Assembly (NCBI GenBank): GCA_016288215.1
Contig: JAEEYQ010000031.1
Span: 62,001-126,000 of the forward strand
DNA from: Lentisphaeria bacterium
GTDB lineage: Bacteria > Verrucomicrobiota > Lentisphaeria > Oligosphaerales > Oligosphaeraceae
DNA: 64,000 nucleotides
Direction of reading: 5' to 3'
Position 1 is the first letter of the stretch; every line of letters begins with the position of its first letter. The position numbers and the translations under genes were made by a program. Of the stretch, positions 17,806 through 27,152 are shown in pieces. The notes under the pieces were generated by a model. The model was not told the DNA's origin, did no database searches, and saw only the letters and a program-made list of their open reading frames with translations.

Positions 17806-18915
17806 TTAAACCGTGATCAGCTCATAGGCCCGCTGCCCCACGCCAAGCTTTTCCGCATGCTCCAGCTGCAGCCGCCAATTGGTGTTCGGGGAGACTTTGT
17901 GGAAATGGTCGCCCTGAGTCTGGGTGCTCTCCCCCAACACGCTGTTGTGCAGCACAGGCTGGCGGTTGACGGCGTCGGCGCAGGCCATGTCCAACGCCAC
18001 GGGGTCAAAGGAGGCGAACATGCCCACGTCCGGCACGATGGGGGTGTCGTTCTCCCCATGGCAGTCGCAGAAGGGAGACACGTCCATCACGACGCTGATG
18101 TGGAATTGGGGCCGCCCAAGTACCACGGCTGCAGCATATTCGGCCATTTTCAGGTCCAGCATCCCCGGCTTGCTGTTGCCGGAGGCTCCAATGGCGTCTT
18201 TGGGGCAAATGGCCATGCACTGCCCGCAGCCCACGCATTTGGCGTGGTCGATGACGCATTTGCCGCTGCTGAAATCCTGTGCCCCGTGAGCGCAGGCCTT
18301 CTGGCAGAGGCGGCAGCCCACGCAGGCATCCGCGTTCACGTTCGGCTTGCTTTCGCAGTGCTGCTCCATCTTGCCCGCGCGGGAGCCGCAGCCCATGCCG
18401 ATGTTCTTGATGGCGCCGCCCATGCCGGTCATCTCATGGCCCTTGAAGTGGTTCAGGGAGATGAACACGTCCGCGTCCATGATGGCGCGGCCGATTTTCG
18501 CGCGCTTCACATATTCGCCGCCGGGGACGGGCACCTCCACGTCGTCGCTGCCCTTCAGCCCGTCGCCGATGATGACATGGCAGCCAACCGTGTAGGGGGT
18601 GAAGCCGTTCAGATAGGCCGCCTCCAGATGATCCAACGCATTCTTCCGCGCCCCCACGTAGAGCGTGTTGCAATCCGTCAGAAATGGCTTTCCTCCAAGG
18701 CGTTTGACCTCGTCGGCCACCGCGCGGGCGAAGTTGGGTCGCAGGAACGCCAAGTTGCCTGTCTCGCCGAAATGGAGCTTGATGGCCGTGAACTTGTCCT
18801 GAAAGTCAATGGAATCGAAGCCCGCCTTCTGCATCAGGCTGACCATCTTCTCCGTCAGTCCTTTGCCGAAGGCCTTGGTCCGCATGTCCGTGAAATATAC
18901 TTTTGAGCTTGCCAT
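17806..18915 (-). CDS. DUF362 protein with two [4Fe-4S] ferredoxin motifs
   Basis: A 369-aa cytosolic iron-sulfur protein. The DUF362 part includes IKLHFGETGN, FISLNHFKGHEMTGMGGAIKN and the later FDPVALDMACADAVN. Inserted between are two ferredoxin motifs: CVGCRLCQKAC and CVGCGQCMAIC, each followed by a proline or histidine context typical of 4Fe-4S clusters. The biochemical role of this family is not settled; it is common in anaerobes. The ATG at 18915 is preceded by AAAAGGGGA; a longer open frame upstream has no such site. No operon partner is evident. Confidence 0.88.
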   Translation of the reverse strand: MASSKVYFTDMRTKAFGKGLTEKMVSLMQKAGFDSIDFQDKFTAIKLHFGETGNLAFLRPNFARAVADEVKRLGGKPFLTDCNTLYVGARKNALDHLEAAYLNGFTPYTVGCHVIIGDGLKGSDDVEVPVPGGEYVKRAKIGRAIMDADVFISLNHFKGHEMTGMGGAIKNIGMGCGSRAGKMEQHCESKPNVNADACVGCRLCQKACAHGAQDFSSGKCVIDHAKCVGCGQCMAICPKDAIGASGNSKPGMLDLKMAEYAAAVVLGRPQFHISVVMDVSPFCDCHGENDTPIVPDVGMFASFDPVALDMACADAVNRQPVLHNSVLGESTQTQGDHFHKVSPNTNWRLQLEHAEKLGVGQRAYELITV

Positions 18916-19041
18916 TCCCCTTTTGTCCTTTCCAAATGACCAACGAAATACGGCGTCCGAGTCGCAGTTCCTCCGCCCTCCTCGGGCCGTTTTCATAAAA
19001 AATTTTTATAAAATACTTATAATAAATAAGTTATAGAAATA

Positions 19042-19686
19042 TCACGCATCCAGCAGTCCCCAAACCTTGAGCATGGTGTCCGCGATGACCTTGCATCCCA
19101 ACGGGTTAGGATGAACGCCATCGCGCGTCAGCCGTTGGGGACGGCCGTCGGACGAGGCGCCCTGCTCCTCCCGCTTCTGCTCCATGGCGGTGTCCAGCGG
19201 GACGAAAAGGGCGTCCACGCGGTCGGCGGCGGCGCGGGCCATCTGGCAATAGTCCCTCTCAATGTCCCCGAACTCATGCCAGCTGTCGCCTTCCAAACGC
19301 CCCAGGGGAGGCGCAATGCTGAACTTGCGGATGCCCCTTAGGCGGCAAAGATGCACCATCCAAACCAGATTGTCCCGATAGGTCAACGGTTCCACAACCG
19401 GCTCGTCCCGCCAGCGCCCCCTTCCGATGACGGCGTCGTTCGTCCCAAAGAAGAGCAGCACCGCGTCCGGCTGCAGGTCAATGACGTCATGAACCAGTCG
19501 GGTCAACGCCCACGGGGTCTTGTCACCGCCCCTTCCCGCATTGATGACATGAATCCCCTTGGAACTCAGAAATTCCTCTAGTAACGCGACATAGCCATCA
19601 TGGGCCTCCGTGATGCTGTCTCCAAAGCAGACCAACGTCTCCCCTTGGCTCAGCCATGGCCCTTGCGGTGTCTCGATCATTGTCAT
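19042..19686 (-). CDS. SGNH/GDSL hydrolase
   Basis: A 214-aa SGNH-fold esterase or acetylhydrolase. Block I is CFGDSITEAH with the nucleophile Ser, block II the Gly in NAGRGGDKT, block III FFGTNDAVIG, and block V DGVHPNPLG with the catalytic Asp-His pair. It lacks a signal peptide, so it probably acts in the cytosol on deacetylation or deacylation of imported sugars. The start at 19686 has an AGGAGGAC Shine-Dalgarno site directly upstream. It is unrelated in detail to the SGNH triplet at 36.7-38.7 kb. Confidence 0.9.
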   Translation of the reverse strand: MTMIETPQGPWLSQGETLVCFGDSITEAHDGYVALLEEFLSSKGIHVINAGRGGDKTPWALTRLVHDVIDLQPDAVLLFFGTNDAVIGRGRWRDEPVVEPLTYRDNLVWMVHLCRLRGIRKFSIAPPLGRLEGDSWHEFGDIERDYCQMARAAADRVDALFVPLDTAMEQKREEQGASSDGRPQRLTRDGVHPNPLGCKVIADTMLKVWGLLDA

Positions 19687-19698
19687 GTCCTCCTGCAG

Positions 19699-19725
19699 TT
19701 CCTATATATAATATAGTGGTATAAG
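19699..19725 (-). promoter_or_regulatory. shared AT-rich promoter-like element near the SGNH gene
   Basis: On the minus strand it reads CTTATACCACTATATTATAT then ATAGGAA, similar to the elements at 8816-8841 and 41191-41214. It lies directly upstream of the SGNH start at 19686. Function is inferred from recurrence and position only. Confidence 0.3.
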
Positions 19726-19743
19726 AGAAAGACGGCGAGGGGA

Positions 19744-21525
19744 TCAGGGACCCACCTCTTTGGAAGAGGTGTAGCGCTTCACCTGCTCCAGCAGTTCCGG
19801 CGAGCTGCAGTAGACGCAGCTTTCGTATAGCTCAAGCTCGTCCACGGCGGGGTTGCCGCCACGTTCGAAGAGCTCCTTCAGGAAGGCCTCCGGTCCCATT
19901 TCCGTGACATGCGACACTTCGCGGAAGCAGGCGAGTTTCACCTTTCCCCTGACTGACGCGAAATGGTCAGGCTTGAACCAGTTGACCATCGTGATGCCGT
20001 CCACCAAGCCTTCGTCAACCCATTTTTGCCAGTGGAAGGGAAAACTGCCAAAGCTATTCCAGTAGATAGTGTTAACATGGTCTGCCGCAGGGTTGGCGGG
20101 AGCTGGCCACTCGGCGATGTGCGCATAGACGGGGCGCTTACCCGCAATCCTGCGGCAGCCGGCCATGAAGGCGTCGAGCCCTTCGGCGCGCAGCTCCTGC
20201 ACGCGGGCGTAGTCCGTGAAGTCGGGGGCCCATATGTCCTTGCCATAGCGCTTCATATATAGTTCGCGCACTTCCGGGTTGTATCCCCACAAATCGGGGT
20301 CGCTGACAACCTGGGAGTGCGTGCGCGTGCTGAACGCGAAGCCGTCGAAGGGATAGGCGGCGATTTCGGCGAAGCGCTCCAGCTTGTGCTTCATAACGGC
20401 GGGGATGGTCAGCTCGGGCATGCCCCGCGTGAAGGCGCTGATCTGGGGATGGAACGGCTCGCCTGTGGCGAAGCCCACCGCCCGCTGGAAGCAGTCCCAC
20501 GCCGCAGGGCCGGGAATGATGTAGTTGAGGCACTGGCGGCGCGGATCCACCGTCTTCTGGTTAATATCCTTCAGGGAAATGCCCCATAGGGCCGGAATCA
20601 GCTTGCCGTCAGTGTCATAGACCTGATTGTCGGGGCTGCGTGAGCTGTTGATGACCATGGTGAATTTCGTGTCGGGAGGATATTCGCCGCACTGCAGCTT
20701 GACATAGCGTTCAGCAATATCCAATCCATTCAGGATGACTTGGTTGCGACGGTCCACGCGTGCCGTTGCGAACTCAAAGGGGGCGGTGTATTTCCGCCAT
20801 GTGTAATTGTCGTCGCTGACATAGAGCTCCATGTCCTCCTTCTTCACGCGGCAGGGTTCGTCGAACTCAAAGTCGCTTGTGAAGATAATTCGACCAATGT
20901 GACGGCCGACGGCCTCCCGGTTGCGGCGGGCGCATTCCTCCTCGGACGGCAGTGTCCCGTCCGGCTTGTGCCATGCCAGATATTCAGGGTGTCCGCGGTA
21001 GAAAATGTCCATCAGGGGGTAGATGCCGAACTTCTCTGAGCTGTCGGAGGCATAGCCTGTCAAGACATGCGCGATGTCGTCGTAGTAGTTCTCCCAAGCC
21101 CAGACCTCCATGCCCAGCTCATGGCCGATGCGGATGGTCTCCGTGCAGGGGTTGTAGTGCTCCAACGTCTTGATGACCCGCGACGTCAGGTCCGGAAAGG
21201 CGGCGAAGTGGCCGCCGTCCACCCCATAGGTGCCGACGGATTTGGAGGGGAAAAGCATCACGCCCGTCACATTGACGCGCAGATAGATCTTGCGAATGCC
21301 TGCATCCGCCAGTTTCTTCAGACATTTTTCGTATTGGCTCAGCGTCAAATAGCCCTGATCCTCCTCATCCGGATAGTAGCTGGGGAACCCGCTGAGGTCA
21401 AGAAAATCCATGGTCGTGGAGACCATGGCCTTGTGTGGCGGCTCCGCGGCGGCAGCCAACAACTGTCCCACAAGAAGCATGGCCAGCGGGAACCTGCTGA
21501 TGCCCAACATCTTACACATATTCAT
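19744..21525 (-). CDS. secreted glycoside hydrolase-like protein, paralog of the protein at 44217
   Basis: A 593-aa protein with a signal peptide (MLGISRFPLAMLLVGQLLAA). The N-terminal half reads like a TIM barrel: VSTTMDFLDLSG, KIYLRVNVTGVM, NPCTETIRIGHELGMEVWAW (20 residues). An inserted beta-rich segment (about 210-300, with ELYVSDDNYTWRKY) resembles a discoidin-like module. The C-terminal half resumes the barrel with FDGFAFSTRTHS and NTIYWNSFGSFPFHW. The same block order is found in the plus-strand gene at 44217, which has no signal peptide. No CAZy family is recognised. AAAGGAG precedes the ATG at 21525. Confidence 0.65.
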   Translation of the reverse strand: MNMCKMLGISRFPLAMLLVGQLLAAAAEPPHKAMVSTTMDFLDLSGFPSYYPDEEDQGYLTLSQYEKCLKKLADAGIRKIYLRVNVTGVMLFPSKSVGTYGVDGGHFAAFPDLTSRVIKTLEHYNPCTETIRIGHELGMEVWAWENYYDDIAHVLTGYASDSSEKFGIYPLMDIFYRGHPEYLAWHKPDGTLPSEEECARRNREAVGRHIGRIIFTSDFEFDEPCRVKKEDMELYVSDDNYTWRKYTAPFEFATARVDRRNQVILNGLDIAERYVKLQCGEYPPDTKFTMVINSSRSPDNQVYDTDGKLIPALWGISLKDINQKTVDPRRQCLNYIIPGPAAWDCFQRAVGFATGEPFHPQISAFTRGMPELTIPAVMKHKLERFAEIAAYPFDGFAFSTRTHSQVVSDPDLWGYNPEVRELYMKRYGKDIWAPDFTDYARVQELRAEGLDAFMAGCRRIAGKRPVYAHIAEWPAPANPAADHVNTIYWNSFGSFPFHWQKWVDEGLVDGITMVNWFKPDHFASVRGKVKLACFREVSHVTEMGPEAFLKELFERGGNPAVDELELYESCVYCSSPELLEQVKRYTSSKEVGP

Positions 21526-21899
21526 AAACTCCTTTCCATCATCAACTTACGCAATTCAGATTTGGAGGCCTTCGACTTTCATTTTAACATTCACTGCATA
21601 AATGTACAGGTATTCTCACGAAAATCAACCCAAACCATGGTATTGTGTTTGACATTCATCTTTCATGTCACTTGATGTGGGACGCGGGACGTGGGACATG
21701 GGACGTGGGACATGGGACATGTCTATCACTGTCACCGATGGCGGGCGATTTGCGTCTTTTTCTGCAATTTCCGCCTAAAAAACGACTTGATGACGTGGCA
21801 AACCTGTTTGTTGGCTTATAGTATAGGAAGTGTATTTTTGGTTTTGTTGTTTTTGATTTTCAACCGCCCGTGGGGCTGTCTTCAGTTATCATCAAGCTC
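21526..21899. other. gene-free stretch with a possible promoter for the export operon
   Basis: The region lies between divergent genes. It carries the heptanucleotide repeat at 21677-21721. A possible promoter for the TolC operon lies around 21796-21830, where TGGCAA and TAGTAT are separated by 17 bases, followed by TATAGGAAG. This promoter assignment is weak. No gene was found. Confidence 0.35.
21677..21721. repeat. heptanucleotide tandem repeat, NYGGGAC type
   Basis: Six consecutive 7-mers in exact register: GTGGGAC, GCGGGAC, GTGGGAC, ATGGGAC, GTGGGAC, ATGGGAC, then ATG. Related 7-mer arrays occur at 35728-35790, 44066-44086 and 60014-60034. Confidence 0.9.
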
Positions 21900-23342
21900 A
21901 TGCGTATTTCTAGTTTTCGTCAGATAATCGCGATTGCGCTGCTTGGGTTCGTCTGCCTGTCCATGACGGGCGGGGCAACGGAATTGGAGGAGATGCTACA
22001 GGAGGCCATGGAGCGGAATTCCACGGTTCAGGCCGCCCGTTGGCGCGTGGAGCAGGCTCTTTTGAGCCACGACGAGCTCATGGAGTTCTTCGACCCCGCC
22101 CTCTATGCGGCGGCGGGAGAGGCGCGCCATGCCAAAGGCGTGCCCGGCAGCAGCAATAACCCCGCCCTCACCAATGACAGCTTTGACGTGCAGGGCGGCA
22201 TCGAGCAGGCCGTCCAGCCGGGCTTCTATCTGTCCATCGGCGGCGCGGAGCGTTGGCTTCAGGACAGTTCGACGGACAAAGAGCTGATTCAGACCCTCTT
22301 CGGCGTCCGCGTCCGCGTGCCGTTGCTGCGGGACAAGGGCTTCAAGACCTTCAGCCTGTCCCGCCAGCTGGCCATGGCGCAGTACAACGTCGCCGTCAGC
22401 CAGCTGATGCAGATTTGCCAGCAGTTGCGTCTGGATGTGGAACTGGCCTATATCTCCGCCTATGAATCCCTTTCCTCCTATCAAGTCACGAAGGAAGCCA
22501 CCATCCGCTTTGAGAATCTCTACAAGGAGGCCCAGGAGCTTTGCCGACTGAAGGCCGTTCCGGACTATCAGATTTTCCAATCCCAACTGGAGCTGCAAAT
22601 CGGACGGGAGGACGAGGAGAAGGCCCGTCTGGCCCATGAGATCAGTCTAGTGGCGCTGGCCAAGGCCATGGGAGTCCGCCGCGACATCGTCCTTCTCCAT
22701 GAACCGAAGGTGCTTTTTGAAATTGCCTCGCAAACAGCCATTGCGGAGGACATTCCGCTGGAGCAGGCCATGGAGTCCCGCGGAGACTATCAGGAGTTCC
22801 AGAATGCCATGGAGGTCGCCCGCCTTCAGCAGGACACCGCCGAAGAGGAGAAGGTGGACGAGCTTAATCTGGTTTTCGGCGCCGCCTTCCAAGGGGAAAG
22901 CGACAGCGGTCCCCTGGGCACGGACGCCATCGAGACCCAGCGGCGCGTGGGCGGAGACGTGGCCCTCATCTGGCGGCGGCCGCTGGGCAATCGGGGACCC
23001 CTTGCCCGAATCGCCCGCTACGGGGCACGACTCAGCGAGCTTCACGAGTCCATCAATGCCCTGAAGGTCACGGTGGACTCCGACATGCGGCAGCACGCCA
23101 TGAATTTCCGCGCGGCGAGCCAGCGGCTAAAGCTGGTTCAGCAAGGCATTAAGGCGGCACAGGAGACCGTGGCCGCCGAGCTGGAGCGTTTCCGTCTTGG
23201 GGAGAACCTCAGCAGCAACGTGACGGACGCGCAGAAGAACCTGACCTCCATTCTGCAGCGGCAGACCACCGCCGCCGCCGATCTGCTACGGGCCAGAGCG
23301 AACTTCTCCCATGCCATCGGCTATGCCCAAACAACCCCCTGA
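21900..23342 (+). CDS. TolC-family outer membrane efflux protein
   Basis: A 480-aa outer-membrane factor that would form the exit duct for the ABC exporter encoded downstream. After a signal peptide (IIAIALLGFVCLSMTGGA) the sequence is long alpha-helical coiled coil with two OEP-type repeats; the C-terminal repeat shows AAQETVAAELERFRLGENLS and SNVTDAQKNLTSILQRQTTA, the characteristic TolC helix signature. The ATG at 21900 is preferred over an upstream GTG at 21870. It is the first gene of a co-oriented set (zinc-ribbon protein, HlyD-like adaptor, two ABC subunits), with 60 bases to the next gene. Confidence 0.88.
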   Translation: MRISSFRQIIAIALLGFVCLSMTGGATELEEMLQEAMERNSTVQAARWRVEQALLSHDELMEFFDPALYAAAGEARHAKGVPGSSNNPALTNDSFDVQGGIEQAVQPGFYLSIGGAERWLQDSSTDKELIQTLFGVRVRVPLLRDKGFKTFSLSRQLAMAQYNVAVSQLMQICQQLRLDVELAYISAYESLSSYQVTKEATIRFENLYKEAQELCRLKAVPDYQIFQSQLELQIGREDEEKARLAHEISLVALAKAMGVRRDIVLLHEPKVLFEIASQTAIAEDIPLEQAMESRGDYQEFQNAMEVARLQQDTAEEEKVDELNLVFGAAFQGESDSGPLGTDAIETQRRVGGDVALIWRRPLGNRGPLARIARYGARLSELHESINALKVTVDSDMRQHAMNFRAASQRLKLVQQGIKAAQETVAAELERFRLGENLSSNVTDAQKNLTSILQRQTTAAADLLRARANFSHAIGYAQTTP

Positions 23343-23402
23343 CCGCAAGCCTTCCATTCCACAACCCCATCGCTTGCAGACCATAAGGAAAGGAATTCCA
23401 TC

Positions 23403-24200
23403 ATGCCAATGCTTGATCTATTCGGTCGAAAGAAGGACGACGACCCTCTGGAGACGGATCCCAACATGCTTCTCTCCGACGAACAGCGGGAGTCCCTCGA
23501 ACATGACATGGCCCTCTTGGACAACACGCAGGAGCACCGCATCCAGAAGGCGGTGGAGGAGGAGGTCCACAGTGCGGCCGAAAACTCCGCCAAACGTCTG
23601 AACGTCATCCGGATGGGCCGTTGCCCCAAATGCGGGGAGGCCCTGAGCATCCATCTGGCGGCCAGCATCTGCGAGAACTGCGGATGGTATCACTACGCCC
23701 GCCCGAAGGAGGGCTGCATCCGTATCCATCTTCACGGCAACGACGGCGTGGTGGAGGGCAAAAAGGGCTATGTGCTCAAGAATGGCGACGTGCTGGTCGT
23801 CAACAACGATGTGGTCGTCGCCAAAATCCCCGCCGCCTCCTATTCAAGAGTGGAATATGTATGGACGCCGGAAGAGATCACGAACCTGAGCAAGCGCACC
23901 GCCAGCTATTTCCAAATCTCCTGCGGATGGTGCGGCGACGACGTGGACGTCAACAAGGACGGCTTCCATCTGATTCACGTGGCCTTTGGCACCACGCAGG
24001 AGCGCTATTGCTTCTGCAGCGACGAATGCTACGAGGCGTTCCGCAAGACCTATCCCTCCCGCGTCCACCGCAACTGCTATGAACGCAACTGTGCGGACTG
24101 CAATCTGTGCGTCAAACGCTACGGCGACGAAGCTGAAGGCATGCGGGTCCTGGCCAAGGACTTCCTGAGGGCGTCCAAACTCAATTCGAACAAGAAATAG
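23403..24200 (+). CDS. cysteine-rich zinc-ribbon protein of the export operon, unknown function
   Basis: A 265-aa soluble protein with an acidic N-terminus (about residues 1-60) and three cysteine clusters. The first is C74-x2-C77 ... C90-x2-C93, a zinc ribbon (CPKCG, CENCG). The second is C174-x2-C177 ... C203/C205-x3-C209, resembling a TRASH/MYM-like metal-binding unit (CGWCGDD ... FCSDECYEAF). The third is C225, C230, C233, C236 (CYERNCADCNLC). No export signal is seen. It sits between the tolC-like and hlyD-like genes, with AAGGAAAGG before its ATG. It could be a substrate-recruitment, assembly or metal-sensing factor. I know of no characterised homolog. Confidence 0.8.
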   Translation: MPMLDLFGRKKDDDPLETDPNMLLSDEQRESLEHDMALLDNTQEHRIQKAVEEEVHSAAENSAKRLNVIRMGRCPKCGEALSIHLAASICENCGWYHYARPKEGCIRIHLHGNDGVVEGKKGYVLKNGDVLVVNNDVVVAKIPAASYSRVEYVWTPEEITNLSKRTASYFQISCGWCGDDVDVNKDGFHLIHVAFGTTQERYCFCSDECYEAFRKTYPSRVHRNCYERNCADCNLCVKRYGDEAEGMRVLAKDFLRASKLNSNKK

Positions 24201-24227
24201 GAAACGGGTCGGAAGTTGAGGTGAACC

Positions 24228-25340
24228 ATGGGCGACATACGCACGACATTGGGTGAGGAGCCACCGCTGCCCCGCCGGGACATCCAACGCAAAAGGCGGA
24301 ACCTTCTCATCATCATCTCCTTGATTATCATTGCGTTGCTGGTGGCTGGAAGCGTCATCAAGGTGAACCGCTACACGTTGGCCTCCGGCTACGTGACCAC
24401 GCAAGCCTACGCGGAGGTGCGCCCCCCCGTCACGGGCATCGTCAGCAAGATTCTGGTCCGCACGGGCCAGACGGTGAAGGCGGGCGACGTGCTTGTGCAG
24501 CTGAACAGCGAGGAGGAGGAGGCCACGCTGGCGGAGACCAAGGCCCGTCTCTCCAAACTGGAGGTCAGTCTGGAGAAGCGCAAGGCGGAGATTGACATCG
24601 ACCTGGAGCGCCGCGCCGTGGAGCTGAAGGAGCAGAAGCGCGAGCACAACGACCACATCGCCATCGCGGAGCTGCAGCTGAAGAACAATCAGGCGAAGCT
24701 GGAAGTCACCCGCGAACTGGTGGAGAAGGGCCTGAAAGCCAAAAGCTATCTGGAGGACCAGGAGCTGGCCACCCAGCTGGCCCAGGCCACGTTGGACTCC
24801 TATAAGTCGAAGGACTTCAGCATCTATGACGAGCTGCTGCGCCGCGACCGCGAAAAGTACGACCGCGAACTGGAGGCCTCCCAAAAGGAGATTTCCGCGA
24901 CGGAGGACGCCGTCCGCCGTGCGGAGGCGAAGCTGCGCATCAAACAGGTTCGGGCCCCCATCGACGGCACCGTGGTCCGCTACGAGTTCGTCATCGGTGA
25001 GCTGCTTCAGCCCACATCAGTCATCTACGAGATTTTTGGCGGGACTCCGGACTCCCTAAAGCTCCGCGTCAACGAACGGTACGCCACCAAAGTCGCCGTG
25101 GGGCAGAAATACCGCGCCCGCCTGAACTCCTACCATGGTCTCCAACGGCTCTATTTCTACGGCAACGTCCAATACATGAAAGGCGTCATCCAAAGCCAGG
25201 GAGCGAACAATTACCGCGTTGCCTACTGCAGCTTTGACACCGGCGGGCGGGACATCCCGCCAGGCACCACCGCCGAAGCCCGCATCTACTACGGCAAGTC
25301 CTGCCTCTGGTTCTATCTGTTCAACATCGACCTGCACTGA
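24228..25340 (+). CDS. HlyD-family membrane fusion (periplasmic adaptor) protein
   Basis: A 370-aa adaptor that would connect the ABC exporter in the inner membrane to the TolC-like channel. It has one N-terminal membrane anchor (about residues 26-44), the first half of a lipoyl domain (VRPPVTGIVSKILVRTGQTV, ending in KAGDVLVQL), a long coiled-coil hairpin (about 90-235), and the returning lipoyl half (IKQVRAPIDGTVVRYEF). A beta-barrel region with LRVNERYATKVAVGQKYRA follows. It starts 27 bases after the zinc-ribbon gene and is followed 30 bases later by the first ABC gene. Confidence 0.9.
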   Translation: MGDIRTTLGEEPPLPRRDIQRKRRNLLIIISLIIIALLVAGSVIKVNRYTLASGYVTTQAYAEVRPPVTGIVSKILVRTGQTVKAGDVLVQLNSEEEEATLAETKARLSKLEVSLEKRKAEIDIDLERRAVELKEQKREHNDHIAIAELQLKNNQAKLEVTRELVEKGLKAKSYLEDQELATQLAQATLDSYKSKDFSIYDELLRRDREKYDRELEASQKEISATEDAVRRAEAKLRIKQVRAPIDGTVVRYEFVIGELLQPTSVIYEIFGGTPDSLKLRVNERYATKVAVGQKYRARLNSYHGLQRLYFYGNVQYMKGVIQSQGANNYRVAYCSFDTGGRDIPPGTTAEARIYYGKSCLWFYLFNIDLH

Positions 25341-25370
25341 CCCCGACCCTCTCCTTCTTGACGCACAGCC

Positions 25371-27149
25371 ATGCCTCCCACGGAAAAAACGGACAAAGAC
25401 AGGCGCAAGTTAGGGAACATCAAGAAGATCCTGATCTTCATGACACCCTACTACACCCGCCTTTACGCCCTTTTCGGGCTGACCGTCTTCCTGTCGATTC
25501 TGGCCATGCTCCCCCCGCTGGTCATCCGCGCGCTGGTGGACAAGGTCTTCACCGCCGGTCAGACCGAGCTGTTCTTCGGCCTCGGCGTGGCCATGGTGAC
25601 CCTGCCCATCGTGACCGCCATGTGCAGCTATCTCCAGTCCATCAGCATCGTCTATCTCGGCCAGCGGTTCGTCTTTGACATCCGAAAGGCGCTCTACGAG
25701 CATTTCCTCAACCTGTCCCTCCGCTTCTTCAGCAAATACAGCGTGGGCAAATGCGTCTACCGCCTGATGGGAGACAGCGGCACCGTGCAGCAGATGCTCA
25801 CGGGCCAGAGCGTGGGCATCCTGTCCGACTTGGTCTGCTCCACCTTCGCGCTGGTGGCAACCTTCTCCATCGACTGGCGGCTGGCCATCCTGCTCATGCT
25901 TATCCTATTGGTCTTTGTCCTCAACTACAACTTGACCATCAAACCAATCATCGTCGCCTCCCGCGCCAGCCAGGTGGCCTACGACCGGCTCTCCGGGGGC
26001 GTCCAAAACCGTTTGGTGGCCAACATGGCCGTGAAGACCTTCGGCGCCGAAGAACGGGAGCAGGATGTCTTCCATGAGCACTCCCAAGCCTCTCTGGACT
26101 ATGGCAAAGCCGCCGGCATCGCCGGCAACACCTTCTCCATGAACGTGGACCTCATCCACTCTCTGGGCTATTCCATTCTGTTCTTTCTCGGCTGCGGCAT
26201 GATTCTGCGCGGCGACCTGAGCTACGGCGACGTGACCGCCTTCGCCGCCTACGCCATGCAGCTGCTGGGGCCGGCTGTCCGCTTCTCACAGCTCATCAAC
26301 CAGTTGCAGCAGGTGTCCATCGCCACGGAACGGCTCTTCGAGATCTTCGATGAGAAGCCGGAGGTTGTCAATGTCCCTAACCCCGTGCGGGGCAAGAGGA
26401 TAACAGGAAAGGTGGATTTGAATGACGTGCATTTCCACTATGAGGAGGGCAAGCCTGTCATCAAAGGCGTCACCATCCATGTGAAGCCCGGCCAGACCGT
26501 GGCCCTCATCGGCCCCACCGGATGCGGCAAAAGCACCATCCTCAACCTGCTCCTCCGTTTCTATGACATCACCGGCGGCGAACTGCTCATCGACGACCTG
26601 GACATCCATCAGTACGAGCTCCACGAGCTGCGGCACCAGTTCGGCATCGTCCTGCAGGAGTCCCTCCTGTTCAGCATCAGCATCAAGGACAACATCCGCT
26701 ACAGCCGCCCCAGCGCCTCCATGGAGGAAATCATCAACGCGGCGAAGACCGCCGAAATCCACGACTTCATCATGACGCTGAAGGACGGCTATGACACATT
26801 GGTCGGCGACTACGGCGTCGAGCTCTCCGTTGGCCAGAAGCAACGCATCAACATCGCCCGCGCCATCTGCGCCGACCCCGCCATCCTCATCATGGACGAG
26901 GCCACCAGCTCCCTGGACAGCGACTCCGAACTGGCCATCCAGCACGCCATGGACAAGGTGCTCCAGGGCCGCACCAGCTTCGTCGTCGCCCACCGTCTCT
27001 CCACCATCAAGAACTCCGACCAGATCATCCTGCTGGACAAGGGCGTCATCCAGGAACAGGGCACCCACGACGAACTCATGGCCATGCCCAACGGACGCTA
27101 CCACGACCTCTACACCAAACACATGGGCAAGGGGGTCATCGAAGAGTAG
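25371..27149 (+). CDS. ABC exporter half-transporter, catalytic-site subunit (MsbA/LmrA type)
   Basis: A 592-aa type IV ABC exporter with a six-helix membrane domain (about residues 20-320) and a C-terminal ATPase. Walker A is GPTGCGKST from G381; Walker B is ILIMDEATS with the catalytic E510; the H-loop histidine is H541 (AHRLS). The signature loop is LSVGQKQR (485-489), with Val in place of the usual Gly. Its start follows the adaptor gene by 30 bases and its stop precedes the second subunit by 3 bases, so the two probably form a heterodimer. The substrate is unknown; no peptidase C39 domain is present. Confidence 0.93.
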   Translation: MPPTEKTDKDRRKLGNIKKILIFMTPYYTRLYALFGLTVFLSILAMLPPLVIRALVDKVFTAGQTELFFGLGVAMVTLPIVTAMCSYLQSISIVYLGQRFVFDIRKALYEHFLNLSLRFFSKYSVGKCVYRLMGDSGTVQQMLTGQSVGILSDLVCSTFALVATFSIDWRLAILLMLILLVFVLNYNLTIKPIIVASRASQVAYDRLSGGVQNRLVANMAVKTFGAEEREQDVFHEHSQASLDYGKAAGIAGNTFSMNVDLIHSLGYSILFFLGCGMILRGDLSYGDVTAFAAYAMQLLGPAVRFSQLINQLQQVSIATERLFEIFDEKPEVVNVPNPVRGKRITGKVDLNDVHFHYEEGKPVIKGVTIHVKPGQTVALIGPTGCGKSTILNLLLRFYDITGGELLIDDLDIHQYELHELRHQFGIVLQESLLFSISIKDNIRYSRPSASMEEIINAAKTAEIHDFIMTLKDGYDTLVGDYGVELSVGQKQRINIARAICADPAILIMDEATSSLDSDSELAIQHAMDKVLQGRTSFVVAHRLSTIKNSDQIILLDKGVIQEQGTHDELMAMPNGRYHDLYTKHMGKGVIEE

Positions 27150-27152
27150 CCT

